From the NCBI RefSeq assembly GCF_041912895.1, contig NZ_JAYSGI010000001.1:248001-312000 (forward strand): a DNA stretch of 64,000 bases. Reading direction: 5' to 3'. Positions 63,218 to 64,000 of the stretch are shown one piece after another (position 1 is the stretch's first letter; each line of letters begins with the position of its first letter). The DNA is from Pelagerythrobacter sp041912895 (GTDB taxonomy: Bacteria; Pseudomonadota; Alphaproteobacteria; Sphingomonadales; Sphingomonadaceae). The notes under the pieces were generated by a model. It made no database searches, was not told the DNA's origin, and saw only the letters and a program-made list of their open reading frames with translations. Position numbers and translations under genes: made by a program.

Positions 63218-64000
63218 TTGCGCCTGTTCACCTATGCCGCCGCCATCGCGCTGGTCCCGATGGTGTGCGCGATGCCCGCCGTCGCGCAGGATGTCGGCGC
63301 TTCGCAAACGCAAGGAGAGAACGCCGCGATGACCGGTAAATTGACGTTCGAGCGCGTGTTCGCGAGCCCGAACCTCGACGGGCCGAGCCCGCGCGAGGCG
63401 AAGCTCTCGCCCGATGGCCGCTATCTCACGCTGCTGCGCAACCGCGCGGACGACCGGGAGCGTTACGACCTGTGGGGCTACGACCGCGAGAGCGGGGAAT
63501 GGTCGATGCTGGTCGACAGCGAGAAGCTGGGCTCGGGCCGCGAACTGTCCGAGGCGGAGAAGATGCAGCGGGAGCGTGCCCGCGTCGGCAGCCTCAAGGG
63601 TATCATCGACTATCAGTGGGCGCACGACGGATCGGGCATTCTCGTGCCGCTCGAAGGCGATCTGTACCTCGCGCGGCTGGGCGGCGAGGCCGTGCGGCTG
63701 ACCGATACCGAGGCGGGCGAACTGAACCCGGCGCTGAGCGAGACGGGCGAGTACGTGTCGTTCGTGCGCGACCGGCGGCTGTGGGTCGCCCCGGTGGGCG
63801 GGGAAGCGCGGCCGGTCACGCCCGAGGAAGCCGGCGAGGAGGTGCATTGGGGCGGAGCGGAGTTCGTCGCGCAGGAGGAAATGGGCCGGATGACCGGCTA
63901 TTGGTGGAGCCCTGAGGATCGCCGCATCGCGGTCGCGCGGTTCGACGAAAGCGGCGTCGGCGTGGTCACCCGCGCGGCGATCGGCGCGACGGGCACGCGG
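63218..64000 (+). CDS. DPP-IV-like S9 peptidase, N-terminal part
   Basis: The window ends inside this gene after 261 codons. It begins with a signal peptide (LFTYAAAIALVPMVCAMPAV, then AQ) and continues into a beta-propeller with SPDGRYLTLLRNR and AEFVAQEEMGRMTGYWWSPE, the conserved entry box of dipeptidyl-peptidase IV (S9B). The Ser-Asp-His catalytic domain lies beyond the edge. The start is the TTG at 63218 behind CGGGGAG. Secretion to the periplasm is expected. Confidence 0.88.
   Translation, partial: MRLFTYAAAIALVPMVCAMPAVAQDVGASQTQGENAAMTGKLTFERVFASPNLDGPSPREAKLSPDGRYLTLLRNRADDRERYDLWGYDRESGEWSMLVDSEKLGSGRELSEAEKMQRERARVGSLKGIIDYQWAHDGSGILVPLEGDLYLARLGGEAVRLTDTEAGELNPALSETGEYVSFVRDRRLWVAPVGGEARPVTPEEAGEEVHWGGAEFVAQEEMGRMTGYWWSPEDRRIAVARFDESGVGVVTRAAIGATGTR

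Noticed and set aside
63218..64000. S9 peptidase as a lasso isopeptidase
   Set aside because: Its visible N-terminal region has the DPP-IV AEFVAQEEM...GYWWSPE box and it is over 50 kb from the lasso genes.

Overview
The window is high-GC, densely coded DNA from an alphaproteobacterium, most likely a sphingomonad of the Erythrobacteraceae type. The support is the C4-pathway 5-aminolevulinate synthase, Lys-rich C-terminal tails on TopA and an acidic Ala/Glu tail on ribosomal protein S16, a TonB-dependent receptor of the Xanthomonas/Caulobacter/sphingomonad type, frequent ATGA/GTGA/TGATG gene overlaps, and several short palindromic repeats typical of sphingomonad genomes. This assignment is inference; no rRNA is present.

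The first 11 kb is the notable part. After the end of mltG, a 2H phosphoesterase and tRNA-Met, there is a lasso-peptide locus with an unusually rich tailoring set. A leftward pair encodes a nucleotidyltransferase-fold protein and a family 2 glycosyltransferase. A rightward operon encodes an HPr-kinase-like peptide kinase, a PAPS-dependent sulfotransferase, the split B1 (leader-binding) and B2 (leader peptidase) proteins, the lasso cyclase C and, last, a 51-residue precursor A. A McjD-like ABC exporter lies further on, separated from the precursor by an opposite-strand tail-collar-domain gene, and a SAM methyltransferase follows. The precursor ends in Ser-Tyr-Ile-Ser, which fits C-terminal Ser phosphorylation and offers Ser/Tyr for sulfation. 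I infer a phosphorylated and possibly sulfated or glycosylated lasso peptide.

From 11.6 to 19.7 kb there is a periplasmic aldehyde oxidoreductase system: paoABC on the minus strand behind a TonB-dependent receptor, with the maturation genes (XdhC/PaoD-like and a MocA-like cytidylyltransferase) facing them. From 19.8 to 25.6 kb lies a trehalose operon (otsB, a GH15 glucoamylase-like enzyme, otsA), a protein phosphatase and thioredoxin reductase. From 25.7 to 35.2 kb come two MAPEG proteins, a threonine/serine dehydratase, a carboxyspermidine-type polyamine pathway (dehydrogenase, decarboxylase, ornithine decarboxylase), a cell wall hydrolase, hemA and murI.

From 35.3 to 58 kb are mostly housekeeping genes: plsY-dprA-topA, an MFS exporter, an AraC regulator, lepB-rnc-era, pgi, a secreted SGNH hydrolase, a DEAD-box helicase, glutathione reductase, a propionate-side module (pccB, methylmalonyl-CoA epimerase) with two small coupled unknown genes, an enoyl-CoA hydratase, a GST and cmk/aroA. 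The last 6 kb hold tRNA-Ala, ffh and the rpsP-rimM-trmD-rplS operon interrupted by a VapBC toxin-antitoxin pair, then the start of a DPP-IV-like peptidase cut by the window edge.

Four inverted-repeat elements (near 25.7, 29.2, 35.25 and 41.35 kb) fill intergenic gaps. No intergenic gap exceeds 300 bases. No CRISPR array, insertion sequence, transposase, integrase or rRNA was seen.
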